DNA of 64,000 nucleotides from Sphingopyxis sp. H050 (GTDB lineage Bacteria > Pseudomonadota > Alphaproteobacteria > Sphingomonadales > Sphingomonadaceae). This document shows positions 47,585 to 55,797 of this stretch, one piece after another. The translations under genes and the position numbers were made by a program. The notes under the pieces are model-generated. The model worked only from the letters and a program-made list of their open reading frames with translations. It did no database searches and was not told the DNA's origin. Where the stretch lies: contig NZ_LNRZ01000008.1 in assembly GCF_001468265.1 (NCBI RefSeq), positions 156,588 through 220,587 on the forward strand, written 5' to 3'. Position 1 is the stretch's first letter, and every line of letters starts with the position of its first letter.

Positions 47585-48061
47585 TCATCCCACCTCGGCA
47601 ATCTCCCCCGCCCGATCGCCCATCAGGTAGCGCGGCCCCGCGCCGCGCTGCGCCGCTTTGTCCTGAGCGTTGTAGAGCCCGCATTTCTTCAACGACAGAC
47701 AGCCGCAGCCGATGCACTGGTCGAGCAGCGCGCGCGTCCGCTCCAGCGCCGCGATCCGCGCGTCGATCCGTGCGCGCAGCCCGGTGCTGATCCGCGTCCA
47801 GTCGGCGGCGTTGGGCGTCCGCCCCGCGGGCAGCCGCGCCAGCTCGCCCGCGATCTCCTCGAGGCTCAGCCCCATTTGCTGCGCGATCAGGATGAAGGAC
47901 ACGCGGCGGATATCGGCACGCAGGAAGCGCCGCTGCCGACCACCGGTCCGCAGCGCCTCGAGCAAGCCCTTCGCTTCATAGAAGCGGATCGCCGACACCG
48001 CGGTGCCCGTGCGCGCCGCCAATTCGCCGATCGCGATCAGGTCGGTCCGATGAATGCTCAT
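47585..48061 (-). CDS. soxR: Redox-sensitive MerR-family activator SoxR
   Basis: The 158-residue MerR-type regulator has a helix-turn-helix (IAIGELAARTGTAVSAIRFYEAK), a dimerisation helix, and a 2Fe-2S cluster motif with Cys116, Cys119, Cys121 and Cys127 (CIGCGCLSLKKC), the SoxR spacing. It senses superoxide or redox-cycling compounds. ATG 48061 (MSIHRTDLIAIGEL) is the family start. It is divergent from a VOC gene, and a MerR-type site lies between, so the VOC gene is a likely target. Confidence 0.95.
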   Translation of the reverse strand: MSIHRTDLIAIGELAARTGTAVSAIRFYEAKGLLEALRTGGRQRRFLRADIRRVSFILIAQQMGLSLEEIAGELARLPAGRTPNAADWTRISTGLRARIDARIAALERTRALLDQCIGCGCLSLKKCGLYNAQDKAAQRGAGPRYLMGDRAGEIAEVG

Positions 48062-48078
48062 GGTCTTTCGCTTTCCGC

Positions 48079-48109
48079 TTGATCTAAACCTCACTTGAGC
48101 TTTCATATA
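48079..48109 (+). promoter_or_regulatory. MerR/SoxR-type promoter upstream of VOC gene
   Basis: TTGATC (48079-48084) and a weak CATATA (48104-48109) are separated by a 19-base spacer that contains the partly symmetric ACCTCACTTGAG. The long spacer and an internal CTCA/TTGAG dyad are the hallmark of MerR-family activated promoters. The encoded SoxR is the obvious binder. The -10 match is weak, so this is a candidate only. Confidence 0.45.
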
Positions 48110-48143
48110 CCGCTGCGTCAACCCGAATCACGAAAGCAGAATC

Positions 48144-48539
48144 ATGACGCACCCCTTCATCGAACATGTGAACCTGACCGTCAGCGACCCCGATCGCACG
48201 GCGGGTATCCTGTCGGCCATCTTCGGCTGGCACGAACGCTGGCGCGGCCCCGCGCGCGACGGCGGCCGTACGATCCACCTCGGGACCGATAGCGACTATG
48301 TCGCGCTCTACACCGGCCCCGACGGCCAGCACGCAGAGGCGCGCTATCCAAAGGGGGAGCCGCTCAACCATCTCGGCGTGCAGGTCGACGACCTCGACAC
48401 GATCGAAATGCGCGTGAAGGCGGTCGGTCTCACGCCCTTCAACCATGGCGATTACGACCCCGGCCGCCGCTTCTATTTCTTCGACCCCGACGGCATCGAA
48501 TATGAGGTTGTCAGCTATGCCGAGCCGCGCCTGCGCTGA
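48144..48539 (+). CDS. VOC-family (glyoxalase-like) protein
   Basis: This 131-residue protein has two beta-alpha-beta-beta-beta modules, with HVNLTVSDPDRT opening the first, NHLGVQVDDLD the second, and FFDPDGIEYEVV carrying the metal-binding Glu near the end. Members include glyoxalases, dioxygenases and resistance proteins. It is the likely target of divergently encoded SoxR, suggesting defence against redox-active or electrophilic compounds. Confidence 0.9.
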   Translation: MTHPFIEHVNLTVSDPDRTAGILSAIFGWHERWRGPARDGGRTIHLGTDSDYVALYTGPDGQHAEARYPKGEPLNHLGVQVDDLDTIEMRVKAVGLTPFNHGDYDPGRRFYFFDPDGIEYEVVSYAEPRLR

Positions 48540-48604
48540 AAGGTCGCAACATACGGCATTCAGGCGCGTTTATCGCTCATCGGGGGGCAAATGGAGACCG
48601 ACCG

Positions 48605-49069
48605 ATGAGCGACGATATCAAGCAGGATTTCTGGAAGGCGCTCGACGCCAGCCCCTATGTCATGATCGGCCTGACCGGCGAGCGCCAGCATCATATCCCG
48701 ATGAACGCGCAGCTCGACAAGGATGCCGACAGCGCCTTCTGGTTCTTCACCGCGACCGACAACCGCATCGCGGGCGGCGGCCCGGCGATGGCGCAGTTCG
48801 CGTCAAAGGGCCACGATCTCTACGCCTGCATTTCGGGCACCCTCCGCCGCGAGGACGATCGCGCGGTCCTCGACAAGCTCTGGAACAACAGCATTGCGGC
48901 TTGGTATGAAGGCGGCAAGGACGACCCCAAGCTCGTCCTCCTCCGCTTCGACCTCGAAGACGCCGAAATCTGGACCGCCGAGCCGAGCCTCAAGGGCCTG
49001 TTCAAGCTGGCGACCGGTATCACTATGAAGGGCAGCGAACTCGGCAAACACGCCGAGGTGTCGCTCTGA
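48605..49069 (+). CDS. PNPOx-like flavin-binding protein (general stress protein 26 type)
   Basis: This 154-residue split-barrel protein has an opening FWKALDASPYVMIGL and an AFWFFTATDNRI segment. The later IWTAEPSLKGLFKLATGI fits the pyridoxamine-oxidase-like general stress proteins. Such proteins bind FMN or F420, and their reaction is mostly unknown. It stands after the VOC gene in the same direction with a 65-base gap. Confidence 0.87.
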   Translation: MSDDIKQDFWKALDASPYVMIGLTGERQHHIPMNAQLDKDADSAFWFFTATDNRIAGGGPAMAQFASKGHDLYACISGTLRREDDRAVLDKLWNNSIAAWYEGGKDDPKLVLLRFDLEDAEIWTAEPSLKGLFKLATGITMKGSELGKHAEVSL

Positions 49070-49107
49070 TCGATCCTCCCCCCTGCCGAAGGCATGGGGA
49101 GGCCCAA

Positions 49108-50100
49108 TCACGCCACGCGCGGCCCGATCCGCCCCTCACGAAACTCGAACCCGCCCTCGCGGTCCCGCGCCAGCAGCGCGGGGCCGTCGAGGTCCACCCA
49201 TTTCGCGCGCTGTGCCAGCACGAACGCGGGACCGATCGCCAGACTGGTGCAGAGCATGCACCCGACCATGATCGACAATCCCGCCGCGTCCGCCGCATCG
49301 GCAAGGCGCAACGCCTCGGTCAGCCCGCCCGCCTTGTCGAGCTTGATGTTGACCCCATCATAGAAGGGCCCGATCCGCGCCACATCGGCCGCGACCTGGC
49401 AGCTTTCGTCGGCCACGAAGGGGATCGGGGCGTAGATCTGGTCGAGCAGCGCATCGGTGCCGACCGGCACCGGCTGCTCGATCATCTCGACCCCCATGTC
49501 GGCGAGCGCCTCGGCCTCGCTCAAAATGTCGATCTGCCCCCAGCTCTCGTTGGCGTCGACGATCAACCGCGCATTGGGCGCCCCCTTGCGCACTCCCGCG
49601 ACGCGCAGCCGGTCGCCCTCGCCGGTCAGCTTGACCTTGAGCAGGTGATAGCCGTTGGCCTCGGCGGTCGCCGCCGCCTCGGCCATCCCGCCGGGTGTGC
49701 CGAGCGAGATGGTGTAGGCGGTCGTGCGCGCGGTCGGCGCGCCGTCGCAGCCGGCGAGCTGCCATAGCCGCAGGCCGCGCTGCCGCGCCTCCAGATCCCA
49801 CAGCGCGCAATCGAGCGCATTGCGCGCCGCGCCCGGCCCCATGATTTCCTGAATCGCCGCACGCGCCGCCGCCGCGTCGAGGTCGCCGATATGCCCAGCC
49901 GCATGCAATATCTGGTCGCGGCATCCGGCCGCATCTTCGCCCAGATAATAGACCGGCGTCCCTTCGCCGCGCCCGGTCGCACCTTCGGCCTCGACCTCGG
50001 CGACGACGACATCGACATGATCCTTTGCGCCCCGCGCGATCACGAATTCTCCGGCGACGGGCCAGCGCTCGACGCGCGCGCTTTTCAGTTGGATAGCCAT
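49108..50100 (-). CDS. dgcA: Dipeptide epimerase / N-acyl-amino-acid racemase DgcA
   Basis: This 330-residue enolase-superfamily enzyme has the acid-base lysines Lys155/Lys157 in LLKVKL and the metal ligands Asp182 (VDANES), Glu208 (IEQP) and Asp231 (ADES). The opposite-face Lys253 is in NIKLDKAGG, and MVGCM and DLDGP follow. This matches L-Ala-D/L-Glu epimerases and DgcA, which act in recycling of peptidoglycan peptides. The partner amidopeptidase gene (dgcN) is not adjacent. It overlaps nothing and is divergent from a DUF1232 gene. Confidence 0.9.
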   Translation of the reverse strand: MAIQLKSARVERWPVAGEFVIARGAKDHVDVVVAEVEAEGATGRGEGTPVYYLGEDAAGCRDQILHAAGHIGDLDAAAARAAIQEIMGPGAARNALDCALWDLEARQRGLRLWQLAGCDGAPTARTTAYTISLGTPGGMAEAAATAEANGYHLLKVKLTGEGDRLRVAGVRKGAPNARLIVDANESWGQIDILSEAEALADMGVEMIEQPVPVGTDALLDQIYAPIPFVADESCQVAADVARIGPFYDGVNIKLDKAGGLTEALRLADAADAAGLSIMVGCMLCTSLAIGPAFVLAQRAKWVDLDGPALLARDREGGFEFREGRIGPRVA

Positions 50101-50124
50101 GCGGGGAGGCTAGTGTAGATCGCG

Positions 50125-50535
50125 ATGACCGGCAAACCTTCTTCGGGCAAATCCCTTTCCGAACGCATCGGCGATCTCGGCCACCGCCTCGCCGTCGAGG
50201 CCCATGCCGCCTGGCTTGCCGCGCGCGACCCGCGCGTGCCGATGCTTGCGCGCATCCTTGCCGTCGCGATCGCGGCCTATGCGCTGTCGCCGATCGACCT
50301 CATTCCCGATTTCATCCCGGTGCTCGGCTGGCTCGACGATCTGATCATCGTGCCCTTGGGCCTGATCCTGGTGCGCCGCCTGATCCCCGCCCCCCTCTGG
50401 GCCGAACTCCACGCCGCCGCCGAGGCCGCGAGCGAACGCCCGTCGAGCCGCACCGGCATGGCTTTCATCCTGCTCCTGTGGGGAGGGCTGCTCTACCTGA
50501 TCTACTGGAGCGTACGAACCTCGCCCTGGCATTGA
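50125..50535 (+). CDS. YkvA-like DUF1232 membrane protein
   Basis: This 136-residue protein has the DUF1232 core YALSPIDLIPDFIPVLGWLD, followed by DLIIVPLGLILVRR, and a second hydrophobic helix near the C-terminus (FILLLWGGLLYLIYW). Function is unknown across the family. The gene is monocistronic and ends at a repeat-rich stretch. Confidence 0.9.
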   Translation: MTGKPSSGKSLSERIGDLGHRLAVEAHAAWLAARDPRVPMLARILAVAIAAYALSPIDLIPDFIPVLGWLDDLIIVPLGLILVRRLIPAPLWAELHAAAEAASERPSSRTGMAFILLLWGGLLYLIYWSVRTSPWH

Positions 50536-51069
50536 GCACCTTGGGCCGGCGCAAAGAATGAGGGCTGCGGCCGCTTTGGGGTGGGGAGCTGCCCCTCAAT
50601 TCTCGTCATGCTGAACTCGTTTCAGCATCCATGGCCTGTGTTCGAATTTGACGCAGCGTCGAGGGAAACGGCGAGCCATGGATCCTGAAACAAGTTCAGG
50701 ATGACGAAGCTATAGGTCGTTAGCCGTCACCTCCCTTTTCCGTTCGTGTCGAGCGAAGTCGAGACACCCATCAACCTCGCGCGACGCCGAGGGGCATCTC
50801 GACTTCCGGCGCAGCCGGAAGTTTATCCTGAGCGCCTGCCAAGGCAGTCGAAGGGCTCGATGCGAACGGCGGTAGGTTAGGCCGCTACCGGTCGTTTTCG
50901 GTCGTTCCCTTGTCCGTTCGTGTCGAGCGAAGTCGAGACACCCATCGACCTTGCGCCACGCCGAGGGGCATCTCGACTTCCGGCGCAGCCAGAAGTTTAT
51001 CCTGAGCGCCTGCAAGGCAGTCGAAGGTCTAGATGCGAGCGGGGTTAGGAAGGCGGCAACCGGTCGCTA
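50536..51069. repeat. 534-base repeat block between DUF1232 gene and phaZ
   Basis: No gene is credible here. About 50602-50715 is a diverged, inverted copy of the 118-base element. Two direct copies of another element follow (about 50736-50875 and 50912-51035). Each starts TTCGTGTCGAGCGAAGTCGA, contains GAGGGGCATCTCGACTTCCG, and ends with GCCTGC(C)AAGGCAGTCGAAGG. A reverse-complement copy of the same element lies at about 55478-55620. Small frames within the block are translations of the repeat. Confidence 0.85.
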
Positions 51070-52293
51070 TCAACCGTTGCTGCGGATCCACTTCTCCACG
51101 ACCGGCGCAATCTCCTCGCGCCATTTGCGGCCGTTGAAGATGCCGTAATGGCCGACGGCCTTCGCCATATAATATTTCTTCTTCTCGGCCGGCAGCGCCT
51201 TCGCCAGCGTCAGCGCCGCCTTCGTCTGGCCGATCCCCGAAATATCGTCGCGCTCGCCCTCGATCGCCAGGATCGCGATATCCTCGATCTTGGTCAGGTC
51301 GACGGGCTTGCCGCGATGAAGCATCTCGCCCTTCGGCAGCGCGTGACGCTGGAACACGACGTCGACCGTCTGGAGATAGAATTCGGCGGTCATGTCGCAG
51401 ACCGCGCGATATTCGTCGTAGAACTCCTTGGTCTTGTCGGCGCTCTCACCGTCGCCGTCGACCAGATGTTTGAACATCGCCCAATGGCTCATCATATGAT
51501 TGCCGAGGTTCATCGACATGAAGCCGGCGAGCTGGAGGAAGCCCGGATAGACGCGGCGCCCCGCGCCCGGATACCAGGCCGGGACCGTGACGATCACATT
51601 TTCCTGGAACCATGCATGAGGCCGCGTCATCGCATGTTCGTTGACCGCGGTCGGGGCTTTGCGCGTATCGATCGGCCCGCCCATCATCGTCAGCGTCTTC
51701 GGCCGGCACTTGTGCTTGTCCGCCGCCATGATCGCCGCCGCCGCGAGACTCGGCACCGACGGCTGGCACACCGCCAGCATATGCGCGCCCGGCCCGATAT
51801 GCTCGAGCCACGAAATCAGATAGTCGATATAATCGTCGAGATCGAACTGACCCGCCTCCAGCGGCACGTTGCGCGCGTCGCGCCAGTCGGTGATCCAGAC
51901 GTCATGCTCGGGGATCATCCGCTCGACCGTCCCGCGCAGCAGCGTCGCATAATGGCCCGACATCGGCGCGACGATCAGCAGCTTGGGCTTGCCTTCGCTC
52001 GCCTTGTGCTTGAAATGCTTGAGCTGGCCAAACGGCTTGCGCGCCTCGACCCGCTCGGTGATGCGCACGGTTTCGCCCTCGACCACCGTCTCGTACAGTT
52101 CAAACCCCGGCTTGCCGCGCGGCGCCGAGGCGTGCGCGAACACTTCGAGCGCCGAGGCGAACATCGGGCTGCCCCCGAAATAGCCGAGCGGGTTCGCGGG
52201 ATGCTGGATGACCTGCGCCCCCGCGGTCGCCAGCGCGCTCGCCCCCGCGAGCCAGCTCTTCTGCATTTCAAAGGCGTGATACAGCATTCCCAT
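51070..52293 (-). CDS. phaZ: Intracellular polyhydroxyalkanoate depolymerase
   Basis: This 407-residue intracellular PHB depolymerase mobilises stored polyester. It opens MGMLYHAFEMQKSWLAGASA and has the catalytic cysteine Cys176 in LAVCQPSV, the lipase-box-like motif of this cysteine-type family. A C-terminal depolymerase domain has IEGERDDISGIGQTKAAL and the histidine in AVGHYGIFNGRKW. It has its own promoter with a GTGCAA/TTGCAC dyad. PHA synthase and phasin genes are not in the window. Confidence 0.95.
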   Translation of the reverse strand: MGMLYHAFEMQKSWLAGASALATAGAQVIQHPANPLGYFGGSPMFASALEVFAHASAPRGKPGFELYETVVEGETVRITERVEARKPFGQLKHFKHKASEGKPKLLIVAPMSGHYATLLRGTVERMIPEHDVWITDWRDARNVPLEAGQFDLDDYIDYLISWLEHIGPGAHMLAVCQPSVPSLAAAAIMAADKHKCRPKTLTMMGGPIDTRKAPTAVNEHAMTRPHAWFQENVIVTVPAWYPGAGRRVYPGFLQLAGFMSMNLGNHMMSHWAMFKHLVDGDGESADKTKEFYDEYRAVCDMTAEFYLQTVDVVFQRHALPKGEMLHRGKPVDLTKIEDIAILAIEGERDDISGIGQTKAALTLAKALPAEKKKYYMAKAVGHYGIFNGRKWREEIAPVVEKWIRSNG

Positions 52294-52341
52294 GTCCTTG
52301 CGTCCTGTCGGGCGCTCTTCCGGCGTCCCTGCTCGAACGCC

Positions 52342-52388
52342 AGTCTAGGGCAACGCTGTCATTGTGCAATGCATCAAAATCGTTGCAC
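52342..52388 (-). promoter_or_regulatory. phaZ promoter with GTGCAA/TTGCAC dyad
   Basis: On the minus strand TTGCAC (52369-52364), a 16-base spacer and TAGACT (52347-52342) make a plausible sigma-70 promoter about 50 bases before the phaZ start. An inverted repeat, GTGCAA at 52364-52369 and TTGCAC at 52383-52388, covers the -35. TGC-rich dyads are typical of the PHA-responsive repressor PhaR, so it may be its operator. That link is inference. Confidence 0.5.
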
Positions 52389-52591
52389 CCCCTATTTCGT
52401 CGACAATATTATGGGACAGCGAACGCCGTCGTGTCCGATCGAGTGATCATGTCCGGGCTCGCGGGCAACCGCCAAAGATTGCGGCAGATGGATTCTATCT
52501 CCCTTTACGCAGTCCTGCTTCATGGTCCTTGAAGCCCGCCGCCATTCTGCGGCGTTGAGCGGCACCCCTGCGGCTGCTACGGCGATGACAA

Positions 52592-54373
52592 ATGGCGACC
52601 AAATCCGACAAATCGACCCAGCCCCGCAAGCTCGGCAGCCTGCGCATGGTGTGGCACTATGCCAGCCGCTACCCGCTGCAGCTGCTCGTCGCCGCTGTCG
52701 CGCTCGGCATCGCCGCGCTCGCGACGCTCGCGATCCCCTATCAGTTCAAGGAAATGATCGACTCGGGCTTCGTCGCCGGCGGCGGCGACGTCAGCCCGCA
52801 TTTCCGCTTCTTCTACGTGATCGTCGTGATCCTCGCGCTCGCGACCGCGCTCCGCTTCTATTTCGTCAGCTGGCTAGGCGAGCGCACCGTCGCCGACATT
52901 CGCCAGGCGGTGCAGCAGAACCTCCTCCGCCTCGCCCCCGGCTTCTTCGAGGAAAACCGCCCGTCCGAAATCGCTTCGCGCATGACCGCCGATACCGCGA
53001 TCATCGAACAGACCGTCGGCACGACCGTCTCGGTCGCGCTTCGCAACACCGTCATGGGCATCGGCGGCATCGCATATCTCTTCACCCTGTCGCCCAAGCT
53101 CACCGGGGGCATATTGCTCGGCATCCCGGTGATCATCATGCCGATCGTGCTGCTCGGCCGCCGCCTCCAAAATGTTTCGCGTTCCAGCCAGGACCGCGTC
53201 GCCGACATCGGCGCGACCACCGCCGAGCAACTCGGTGCGATGAAGATCGTCCAGGCCTTCGGGCAGGAGGCGCGCGAGGCCGAGCGCTTCACCGCCGCAG
53301 TCGAGGCCAATTTCGCGACCGCAAAGCGCCGCATCCGCCTCCGCGCCACGATGACCGCGATCGTCATCGGCCTGCTGTTCGGCGCGATCACGACGCTGCT
53401 GTGGTACGGCGCCGCCGGCGTCGCCGCGGGCACGATCACCGGCGGCACGATCGCCGCCTTCGTCCTCACCGGCGGGCTTGTCGCGGGCGCCTTCGGCGCC
53501 TTGACCGAGGTCTATGGCGACCTGCTCCGCGCCGCCGGCGCCGCCGAACGGCTCAGCGAGCTGCTCCACGCCGAACCCAGCATCGCTGCGCCCGCCGGCC
53601 CCCGCGCGCTGCCCGAACCACCCCTCGGCACGCTCGAATTCGACCATGTCGAGTTCCGCTACCCGACCCGCCCCGACGCCCCGGCGCTCCACGATTTCAG
53701 CCTCGCGATCCGCCCGCGTGAGACCGTCGCGATCGTCGGCCCCTCTGGCGCCGGCAAGTCGACGCTCTTCCAGCTCGCCGAGCGTTTCTACGATCCACAG
53801 GGCGGCGAGATCCGCCTCGACGGTGTGCCGCTGCCCGAGCTCGACCCCGCCCATCTTCGCGCGCGCATCGCAATGGTGCCGCAGGAGACGGTGATCTTTG
53901 CCGCCTCGGCGCGCGACAATTTGCGCTACGGCAACTGGCTCGCCACCGACGACGAGCTCTGGGACGCGGCCCGCGCCGCCAATGCCGAGGATTTCCTGCG
54001 CAAGTTGCCGCAAGGCCTCGACACCTTCATGGGCGAAGGCGGCGCGCGCCTGTCGGGCGGCCAGCGCCAGCGCGTCGCGATCGCGCGCGCCCTGTTGCGC
54101 CGCGCGCCGCTGTTGCTCCTCGACGAGGCGACCTCGGCGCTCGACGCCGAATCCGAAAAGCTGGTGCAGGACGCGCTCGAAACGCTGATGCACGACCGCA
54201 CCACGATCGTCATCGCGCACCGCCTCGCGACCGTCCGCGCCGCCGACCGCATCGTCGTGATGGACGAGGGCCGCATCGTGGAGGAGGGCAAACACGACGC
54301 GCTCGTCGCCGCCGACGGCCTCTACGCCCGCCTCGCGCGCCTGCAATTTCAGGACAGTCTCGCCGCCGCCTGA
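52592..54373 (+). CDS. ABC exporter, fused permease and ATPase (MsbA/LmrA-like)
   Basis: The 593-residue half-transporter has six helices in residues 25-310 and an ATPase domain with Walker A GPSGAGKST, signature LSGGQRQR and Walker B LLLLDEATSALD. The H-loop is in IVIAHRLATV. It would act as a homodimer in the inner membrane, exporting lipids, drugs or peptides. The sequence gives no clear substrate. The ATG at 52592 is followed by a charged KSDKSTQPRK segment. It is probably co-transcribed with the DUF1993 gene 41 bases downstream. Confidence 0.92.
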   Translation: MATKSDKSTQPRKLGSLRMVWHYASRYPLQLLVAAVALGIAALATLAIPYQFKEMIDSGFVAGGGDVSPHFRFFYVIVVILALATALRFYFVSWLGERTVADIRQAVQQNLLRLAPGFFEENRPSEIASRMTADTAIIEQTVGTTVSVALRNTVMGIGGIAYLFTLSPKLTGGILLGIPVIIMPIVLLGRRLQNVSRSSQDRVADIGATTAEQLGAMKIVQAFGQEAREAERFTAAVEANFATAKRRIRLRATMTAIVIGLLFGAITTLLWYGAAGVAAGTITGGTIAAFVLTGGLVAGAFGALTEVYGDLLRAAGAAERLSELLHAEPSIAAPAGPRALPEPPLGTLEFDHVEFRYPTRPDAPALHDFSLAIRPRETVAIVGPSGAGKSTLFQLAERFYDPQGGEIRLDGVPLPELDPAHLRARIAMVPQETVIFAASARDNLRYGNWLATDDELWDAARAANAEDFLRKLPQGLDTFMGEGGARLSGGQRQRVAIARALLRRAPLLLLDEATSALDAESEKLVQDALETLMHDRTTIVIAHRLATVRAADRIVVMDEGRIVEEGKHDALVAADGLYARLARLQFQDSLAAA

Positions 54374-54414
54374 GCGCCATTATTCCCGATCGCCACCCTA
54401 TCAAGGACGCCCCG

Positions 54415-54960
54415 ATGACCATGACGCTCCACGACCGCATCATCCCCGCCTATGTCCATGGCCTCAGCGCGCTCTCGGGCCAGCTCGACAAGGCGCTCGC
54501 ATGGGGCGCGGAGAACAGCGTCGGCGAGCTCCAGTTCATCGCCTCGCGCCTCGCGCCCGACATGTTCCCGCTCGCGGCGCAGGTCCGCTCGACCTGCGTG
54601 CAGGCGGCGCAGGCCCCGACGCGCCTCGGCGCGACCGGCGCGCCCGCGCTCGCCGAAGACGCCACCGACTTCGCGGGACTCCAGACGCAGATCGCCGAGA
54701 CGATCGCCTGGTTGAACGGCGTCACGCCCGCAGCGCTCGGCAACGACGGCGCCCGGCCCATCGGCTTCGACCTGCCGAACGGCATGGCGTTCGACATGAC
54801 CGCCGACAGCTACATCCGCGACTGGGCGCTGCCGCAATTCTATTTCCACGCCGTCGCGGCCTATGCGATCCTCCGCCACATGGGCGTCCCGCTCGGCAAG
54901 TCCGACTATGTCGGCTACATGCTGCAATATCTGCGCCCGGGAACCGCGCCCGCCGGCTGA
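54415..54960 (+). CDS. DUF1993 protein
   Basis: This 181-residue protein has the DUF1993 pattern: TLHDRIIPAYVHGLSALSGQ at the start, FIASRLAPDMFPLAAQVR, and YFHAVAAYAILRHMGVPLGK near the end, consistent with a DinB-like four-helix bundle. Function unknown. It follows the ABC exporter in the same direction and ends at the start of a repeat-rich region. Confidence 0.9.
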   Translation: MTMTLHDRIIPAYVHGLSALSGQLDKALAWGAENSVGELQFIASRLAPDMFPLAAQVRSTCVQAAQAPTRLGATGAPALAEDATDFAGLQTQIAETIAWLNGVTPAALGNDGARPIGFDLPNGMAFDMTADSYIRDWALPQFYFHAVAAYAILRHMGVPLGKSDYVGYMLQYLRPGTAPAG

Positions 54961-55112
54961 CGATGGCGGCGGGTGGCTATGACCGGTTTCGGTCGTTTTT
55001 GACAGTCGTGCCGATTGGGACGGGATGACCGGTAACGACCGTTCTTTGCCGTTTAAGCCGAGGAATAGGCTTCCTAATTGCGGACGTTGCGAGTTGGTGG
55101 CATCACAGCCCG

Positions 55113-55373
55113 ATGAATAACGAGCACGAGCAGGCTAAACGCGATGATTGGCAGACGGCGCTGTATGAAGCGTCCTACCGCTATTCGCTCGCGGTGAGCG
55201 AGCTTCACAAAGCAAACCCGTGGCCGGACAATCCCGTTCTCGCTCAAGCAATCAGCACCTTGGCCACGGACCTGTGGGATCGCAGCTTTAGCGTCACTGA
55301 AATTATCTCGGCGTTTCGAGAAGCCGTTGCCAATCTGCCACCGTATGCCGCAGGCGATGAGGTTCGCCCTTAG
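55113..55373 (+). CDS. Small hypothetical protein of lower GC
   Basis: The 86-residue frame opens MNNEHEQAKRDDWQTALYEA and is acidic and helical, with a Pro/Trp kink (NPWPDNPVLAQ). Its base composition is clearly lower in G+C than its neighbours, it has no good ribosome site, and it lies between intergenic repeats. It may be a horizontally acquired cargo gene or a remnant. I could not identify a family. Confidence 0.5.
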   Translation: MNNEHEQAKRDDWQTALYEASYRYSLAVSELHKANPWPDNPVLAQAISTLATDLWDRSFSVTEIISAFREAVANLPPYAAGDEVRP

Positions 55374-55797
55374 TCCATCATGCTTCGCTCGGCCTGAAAG
55401 CTGACCGAGAACTCCCCACCCCGTTTTCGCCGGCGCAATACGGGGCACGATGGCAGATAGCGACCGGAGGCTGCCTAACCTACTTCGACTGCCTTGGCAG
55501 GCGCTCAGGATAAACTTCCGGCTGCCCCGGAAGTCGAGATGCCCCTCGGCGTGGCGCGAGATCGATGGGTGTCTCGACTTCGCTCGACACGAACGGACAA
55601 GGGAACGACCGGAAACGACCGAAACACGACATTTATAGCTTCGTCATCCTGAACTTGTTTCAGGATCCATGGTCTGCCGTTTCCTCAGGCGCGGCATTTC
55701 ATTCGAGCTCAGCCCATGGATGCTGAAACAAGTTCAGCATGACGAGAATTGAACGTCCGCTCCGCACCCCAAAGCGGCCGCCCGCCAACACTTCGGC
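55374..55797. repeat. 424-base repeat block before exbD
   Basis: About 55478-55620 is a reverse-complement copy of the element found twice at 50.7-51.0 kb, extending into a flanking GGTCGTT-rich stretch. 55632-55749 is the exact second copy of the 118-base repeat of 47432-47549. I see no genuine gene. A 62-codon frame at 55450-55638 is just the translated repeat. Confidence 0.85.

Noticed and set aside
50736..51035. Tandem similar blocks resembling a CRISPR array
   Set aside because: The repeated units are over 100 bases, only two direct copies exist, and the spacing is irregular. No cas genes are present.
51148..52446. 432-codon plus-strand frame over phaZ
   Set aside because: Antisense to phaZ and rich in Arg/His/Asp. 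The minus-strand protein is clearly the real gene.
52874..54346. 490-codon minus-strand frame over the ABC exporter
   Set aside because: Antisense shadow. The plus strand carries intact Walker and signature motifs.
55450..55638. 62-codon frame in the repeat block
   Set aside because: It is the translation of a dispersed intergenic repeat, and its counterpart frame appears at 50710-51015 on the other strand.
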